Source: an uncultured Muribaculaceae bacterium
GTDB lineage: Bacteria; Bacteroidota; Bacteroidia; Bacteroidales; Muribaculaceae
Direction: 5' to 3'
Length of the DNA stretch: 64,000 bases
NCBI GenBank assembly: GCA_910587235.1
Contig: CAJUKD010000001.1
Coordinates: forward strand, 1-64,000
In this document: in pieces, positions 60,379 to 64,000 of the stretch
Layout: every line of letters starts with the position of its first letter
How positions within the stretch are numbered: the stretch's first letter is position 1
Made by a program: the position numbers and the translations under genes
The notes under the pieces: model-generated
Told to the model about the DNA's origin: nothing
Seen by the model: the letters and a program-made list of their open reading frames with translations, nothing else
Databases searched by the model: none

Positions 60379-61659
60379 ATGCGGAATATATACGGAATAA
60401 GTGCTTGCATATTGCTACTGGCAATGTTTGTGTCTTGTAAGGAAAATACGGATTCACCGGATGTGCCCCCGCCGGCAGCTTCAGCCTCTATTTCAGGCAC
60501 GTTGCCGGTACTATATATTGAAACCGAGAACCGTAAGCCGATAGAATCCAAAGAAGAGTATCTGGATGCCGTATACAGGCTTGATCCGATGGACGCTGAA
60601 AATGTCGAGCCTCTCGGAACCGAGGCGGAACCTTTGCCGATGCAGATTCGCGGTAGGGGACATTCGTCATGGAAAAGTCCGAAAAAACCTTATAAGATAA
60701 AGCTCGGTAAAAAAACAGCTGTGATGGGTATGCCGAAAAACAAACATTGGGCATTGTTGAAACCCTCGGAAAACACAGTGGCAGGGCTGCATCTCGGAAA
60801 ACTGGCAGGCATGGCATGGACTCCGGATTTTCGTCCGGTGGAGGTGGTGCTGAACGGGGACTATATAGGCTTGTATTTTCTTACTGAAACTATACGCATC
60901 GATGACAATCGCGTGAATATATATGAACAGCAGGATCAGGAAACGGATCCGGAACTTATAAAAGGCGGATGGCTTGTGGAAGTTGATAATTACCGCGATG
61001 ACTGTCAGATAACTATTCCTGAAAACGATAGCTGGAACCTTACATTGAAATATCATTCTCCGGAAGATTTGTCGGACGCACAGTTGCAATGGCTGACCGA
61101 TGAGTTCAAAGCCATAAATTCAGCCATTTATTCTGACGACAAAACGTCGACCGAATGGGAAGAATATATGGATGTCGAAAGCATGGCACGCTTCTTTATC
61201 GTACAGGAGGTGATGGATAATCCTGACGGATTTCACGGCAGTTTCTATCTCCATAAGGACTTGAATGACGGTGCAAAATGGGTAGCCGGTCCTGTCTGGG
61301 ATCTTGTGTGCTACAACCGCGAGAAAAGCGATTATACATTCAGAATGAAAGTCCATTACGGATTCACGCCTCACTGGATAGGTGAAATTATTCGCTATGA
61401 CAGTTTCTGTAAGTCGGTTGAGAAGGTCTGGAACGAGCTTTATCCTGATAAGATAAATGAAATATATGCTTATATCGACGATGTGGTATTGCCTCTTGGT
61501 CCCGCATGGCGAAATGACTGCGCGAGATGGGATGATGATCCGTCCCAGACTGCACAGCTCAGAGCTGACCGGATTAAGACAGCACTGCGCCGTAATATCG
61601 ACTGGTTTGACAGTCATTTGCCTGTAAGTTCACAAATAAATGCCATGGCTGAATTTTGA
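60379..61659 (+). CDS. CotH kinase-family lipoprotein
   Basis: Surface or periplasmic lipoprotein of 426 residues. The ATG at 60379 is chosen because it gives a textbook signal (MRNIYGISACILLLAMFVSC) and follows AAGGTG. A start at 60319 would bury the signal behind 20 residues. The CotH domain is clear: MQIRGRGHSSWKSPKKPYKIKLGKKTAVMGMPKNKHWALL, and the metal/ATP segment GSFYLHKDLNDGAKWVAGPVWDLVCY. CotH proteins are atypical protein kinases in spore formers; in Bacteroidetes they are common lipoproteins of unknown target. It has its own promoter and no obvious partner. Confidence 0.88.
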   Translation: MRNIYGISACILLLAMFVSCKENTDSPDVPPPAASASISGTLPVLYIETENRKPIESKEEYLDAVYRLDPMDAENVEPLGTEAEPLPMQIRGRGHSSWKSPKKPYKIKLGKKTAVMGMPKNKHWALLKPSENTVAGLHLGKLAGMAWTPDFRPVEVVLNGDYIGLYFLTETIRIDDNRVNIYEQQDQETDPELIKGGWLVEVDNYRDDCQITIPENDSWNLTLKYHSPEDLSDAQLQWLTDEFKAINSAIYSDDKTSTEWEEYMDVESMARFFIVQEVMDNPDGFHGSFYLHKDLNDGAKWVAGPVWDLVCYNREKSDYTFRMKVHYGFTPHWIGEIIRYDSFCKSVEKVWNELYPDKINEIYAYIDDVVLPLGPAWRNDCARWDDDPSQTAQLRADRIKTALRRNIDWFDSHLPVSSQINAMAEF

Positions 61660-61693
61660 CCAACACGGTTGCCATAAATCCGTAAATTCTTTG

Positions 61694-61701
61694 TAACTTT
61701 G
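61694..61701 (+). promoter_or_regulatory. Candidate -7 box for the 61.75 kb lipoprotein gene
   Basis: TAACTTTG, exact TAnnTTTG match, 48 bases before the start. A small CGGG-TTAATA-CCCG hairpin lies in the leader. Confidence 0.6.
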
Positions 61702-61749
61702 CGGCAATCGGGTTAATACCCGTTCCCAGACAGTATAAAAACTCAAAAA

Positions 61750-62550
61750 ATGCTACTTATGAAAATCAACAAATCGCTTCTTACGGTTCTTGCCGTAGTT
61801 CTGCTGGTGCTCTGCGCATGTTCCACCACGCCTAAAGAATCCCCACTTGCCGCTATAGCCGATAATCTCAATCTGGAGATGGCAAAAACAGTTGAACAGG
61901 CTCCCGAATTTCTGGATTCCGTGAATGTTTCATATTCAGACGGCATATTCACTGTAAAGGCAGCTCTTGCCGATTCGCTTATTGACGTCCGGCAGTGCGG
62001 TGAGGCTCTTGTTGAATATTTCACCGCTCTTGAGTTGAAGCGTCACCCCGGGAAGAACCTCGATGACTTTGTAAATACGATAACAAAGGAAGAGGGAAGT
62101 CTTGAGATAATTCTTAGCGGAACCACCGGCGACAGCCGTACCTATACAATAGGAGCTTCGCGCCTGCGTAACCTTGTGAAGCTCTCCCCGAGCCAGCTCG
62201 GCTATCAGGAAGCACGTGCAAACGTACTTGAAATCCTCGCTTCGCGCGTCGCTTTCTATCGTGCCGATGCCAATGCGCAGGATGCCGAGTTCGAGGTGGC
62301 AAACAAGTTCGCCAGCTACACCATAGTGTTCGCCAACACCCGCAAGTTCGCAAATCAGACCCCGGGTACCCTGAAGTCGCACTATCTGAAAATTCTACAT
62401 CCCCGCTACGAGGCTTTCGGCCCTTACGAAGCCACAGTAAAGGAGATGCTGAAATCGATGCAGATCGACGGTTACCGCTTCATCTATGCCAACGGTACGG
62501 GAAAAGATGCCCAGGGCATCAAGGTGGCTCTACCCTGGCGTAGTATCTGA
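61750..62550 (+). CDS. Lipoprotein of unknown function
   Basis: Predicted lipoprotein of up to 266 residues. The signal INKSLLTVLAVVLLVLCAC ends in a lipobox Cys; translation may start at the second ATG (61759), nine bases in. The mature part shows no family I recognise. It appears to hold two similar-sized alpha/beta segments: VNVSYSDGIFTVKAALADSLIDVRQCGEALVEYFTALEL, then RVAFYRADANAQDAEFEVANKF. The C-terminus is short and Trp/Arg containing (ALPWRSI). It stands between the CotH-like lipoprotein and pepT genes under its own promoter. Confidence 0.8.
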   Translation: MLLMKINKSLLTVLAVVLLVLCACSTTPKESPLAAIADNLNLEMAKTVEQAPEFLDSVNVSYSDGIFTVKAALADSLIDVRQCGEALVEYFTALELKRHPGKNLDDFVNTITKEEGSLEIILSGTTGDSRTYTIGASRLRNLVKLSPSQLGYQEARANVLEILASRVAFYRADANAQDAEFEVANKFASYTIVFANTRKFANQTPGTLKSHYLKILHPRYEAFGPYEATVKEMLKSMQIDGYRFIYANGTGKDAQGIKVALPWRSI

Positions 62551-62587
62551 TGTCTGATTGTTAAAACCATTTCTGATATATTCTGTA

Positions 62588-63817
62588 ATGACTCTTGTTG
62601 ACAGATTCCTGCAATATGTGAAGTTCGACACCCAGAGCGACGAACTTACCAACATGACACCGTCGACGCCCGGACAGATGATTTTCGCGCGCCACCTTAA
62701 AGACGAGCTTGAGGCTATAGGTCTGACGGAAATCACTCTTGACGATAACGGTTACCTTATGGCGACTCTGCCCGCTACTCCCGGTTACGAGGGTGCGCCT
62801 ACTATAGGTTTCATTGCCCATCTTGACACGTCGCCCGATATGTCGGGACGCCATGTGTCGCCACGCATAGTCGAGAATTACGATGGCGGCGATATAGTGC
62901 TGAATCAGACAGACGGCATTGTCCTTTCGCCTTCTGAATTTCCAGAACTGACCGACTATGTGGGGCAGAATCTTATCGTTACCGACGGTACGACTCTTCT
63001 CGGAGCCGACGACAAAGCCGGTGTGGCCGAAATCATGTCGGCTGTGGCTTATCTGAAAGAACATCCTGAGATAGCCCATGGCAAGATACGGGTAGCATTC
63101 AATCCCGACGAGGAAATAGGGCAGGGGGCACATAAGTTCGATGTAGGCCTTTTCGGTGCCGACTGGGCATATACAATGGACGGCGGTGCCGTAGGTGAAC
63201 TCGAGTTCGAGAATTTCAATGCTGCCGTAGCACGCATCACATTCACCGGACGCAATGTGCATCCGGGTTACGCCAAGCACAAGATGATAAATTCGATGCG
63301 TATCGCAAACCAGTTTGTCATAATGCTTCCGCGTTGGGAAACTCCTGAGCACACAGAGGATTATGAAGGCTTCTATCATCTTGTGTCGATGGAAGGTACT
63401 GTTGAAAAGACGGTGCTGACCTATATCGTGCGCGACCACGACCGCGACCGTTTCGAACGCCGTAAAAAAGAACTCGAACATCTGGTTCGTAAAATCAATC
63501 ACGAATTTCCCGGATGCTGCTCCATTGATATAAAGGATCAGTACTATAATATGCGTGAGCAGATAGAGCCTGTAATGTATATCATCGATATAGCGGAACA
63601 GGCTATGCGCGAGATCGGGGTTGAACCCAAGGTGCAGCCTATACGCGGAGGTACGGACGGCGCGCAACTGTCCTTCAAAGGTCTGCCGTGTCCTAATATA
63701 TTTGCCGGAGGACTGAATTTCCATGGCCGCTATGAGTTCGTGCCCATTCCTTCGATGGAGAAAGCCGAGGCCGTGATTGTAGAAATCGCGAAAATAGCTG
63801 CAAGGCGTGAAAAATAG
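62588..63817 (+). CDS. pepT: Peptidase T (tripeptide aminopeptidase)
   Basis: Zinc aminopeptidase of the M20 family, 409 residues, cleaving the N-terminal residue from tripeptides. The start ATG at 62588 (MTLVDRFLQYVKFDTQSDE) is the family start; a TTG 30 bases upstream is unlikely. Metal and catalytic segments appear in order: GFIAHLDTSPD (His), LLGADDKAGVAEI (Asp), FNPDEEIGQGA (catalytic Glu and zinc Glu), DGGAVGELE and, near the end, FAGGLNFHGRYEFVP (His). The miaA start lies inside its last codons. Confidence 0.96.
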   Translation: MTLVDRFLQYVKFDTQSDELTNMTPSTPGQMIFARHLKDELEAIGLTEITLDDNGYLMATLPATPGYEGAPTIGFIAHLDTSPDMSGRHVSPRIVENYDGGDIVLNQTDGIVLSPSEFPELTDYVGQNLIVTDGTTLLGADDKAGVAEIMSAVAYLKEHPEIAHGKIRVAFNPDEEIGQGAHKFDVGLFGADWAYTMDGGAVGELEFENFNAAVARITFTGRNVHPGYAKHKMINSMRIANQFVIMLPRWETPEHTEDYEGFYHLVSMEGTVEKTVLTYIVRDHDRDRFERRKKELEHLVRKINHEFPGCCSIDIKDQYYNMREQIEPVMYIIDIAEQAMREIGVEPKVQPIRGGTDGAQLSFKGLPCPNIFAGGLNFHGRYEFVPIPSMEKAEAVIVEIAKIAARREK

Positions 63818-64000
63818 TCCGGAAGTCTGCCGCACTCTTGTGGTGGTCACCGGACCGACAGCTTCGGGCAAGACTGACCTTGCCATATCCATAGCGCGAC
63901 ATTTCGCCTGCGACATCATTTCGGCCGATTCTCGTCAGATTTACCGTGACATACCCATAGGCACCGCCGCTCCCTCGCCAGGGGAGCGGCGGCGTGCTGT
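63807..64000 (+). CDS. miaA: tRNA dimethylallyltransferase, partial (5' end)
   Basis: The first ~64 codons of MiaA, cut by the window end. It begins with GTG at 63807 (reads VKNSPEVCRTLVV), overlapping the pepT stop by 11 bases. The P-loop GPTASGKTDLA and the segment ISADSRQIYRDIPIGTAAPSPGE are diagnostic of MiaA, which adds the isopentenyl group to A37 of tRNAs reading UNN codons. Length and C-terminus cannot be checked. Confidence 0.92.
   Translation, partial: MKNSPEVCRTLVVVTGPTASGKTDLAISIARHFACDIISADSRQIYRDIPIGTAAPSPGERRRA

Noticed and set aside
62561..63919. Long open frame (452 codons) on the minus strand opposite pepT
   Set aside because: It mirrors pepT, a clear conserved gene. The antisense translation is rich in His, Cys and Tyr and shows no family motif, ribosome site or promoter.

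Overview
This window is chromosomal DNA from a gut-type member of the Bacteroidales, most likely a Muribaculaceae-like lineage (the family is an inference). The evidence is Bacteroidetes promoters (-33 TTTG and -7 TAnnTTTG) in front of many genes, a secreted protease ending in a type IX secretion sorting domain, a FeoA-FeoB fusion, PyrK with class 1B dihydroorotate dehydrogenase, many lipoproteins with Cys lipoboxes, and the methylmalonyl-CoA mutase / fumarase / malic enzyme set of succinate-propionate fermenters. I see no rRNA, tRNA, CRISPR array, insertion sequence or prophage. Most of the window is ordinary core metabolism.

Layout. 0.2-3.8 kb: a NagB-like/PIG-L fusion, uridine kinase and the LPS-export ATPase LptB. 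3.9-6.8 kb: xylulokinase and xylose isomerase. 6.8-19.3 kb, minus strand: LrgB/LrgA, PyrD/PyrK, GroEL/GroES, a very large alpha-2-macroglobulin and class I fumarase. 19.4-21.6 kb, minus strand: a DUF418 membrane protein and MltG. 21.7-25.6 kb: a short malic enzyme and FeoAB. 25.7-39.5 kb, plus strand: a type IX-secreted C10 protease, a LolE-like permease, RsfS-FtsH, threonine synthase, a small unknown protein with an acyltransferase and a nitrilase-family amidase, and MutA-MutB. 39.6-41.2 kb, minus strand: canonical NagB and an outer-membrane beta-barrel. 41.3-48.2 kb: a MIP18-family Fe-S assembly protein, an LpxH-type hydrolase, then a damaged hexuronate locus (intact uxuA, an out-of-frame scar where fructuronate reductase and a transporter should be) followed by GH43 and GH2 enzymes. 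48.3-57.7 kb: a BACON/Rieske-like lipoprotein, a UvrX-type Y-family polymerase with a YolD-like partner, an acyltransferase, a TPR/PD40 protein, CstA, a PHP phosphatase and a U32-family protein. 58.1-64 kb: Ptb-Buk, a CotH-like lipoprotein, an unknown lipoprotein, peptidase T and the start of miaA, cut by the window edge.

How they fit together. Fumarase, malic enzyme and MutAB belong to anaerobic C4 metabolism leading to succinate and propionate. Ptb-Buk can make butyrate or branched-chain acids with ATP gain. XylAB, UxuA, GH43, GH2 and NagB feed plant or host sugars into glycolysis and related routes. LrgAB and CstA are both candidates for pyruvate traffic.

The points most worth a second look are: the uxuB/transporter deletion scar at about 44.15 kb; a perfect 16-bp inverted repeat around the feoAB promoter; a sigma-54-like promoter plus a 15-bp inverted repeat in front of groES; a NagB-like domain that has lost its catalytic residues while a canonical NagB is present elsewhere; a CxCxCxC segment in MutA; a palindromic operator over the uxuA promoter; and the UvrX/YolD pair beside a lipoprotein with a modified Rieske-like cysteine motif. 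I did not find a convincing wholly new multi-gene system.
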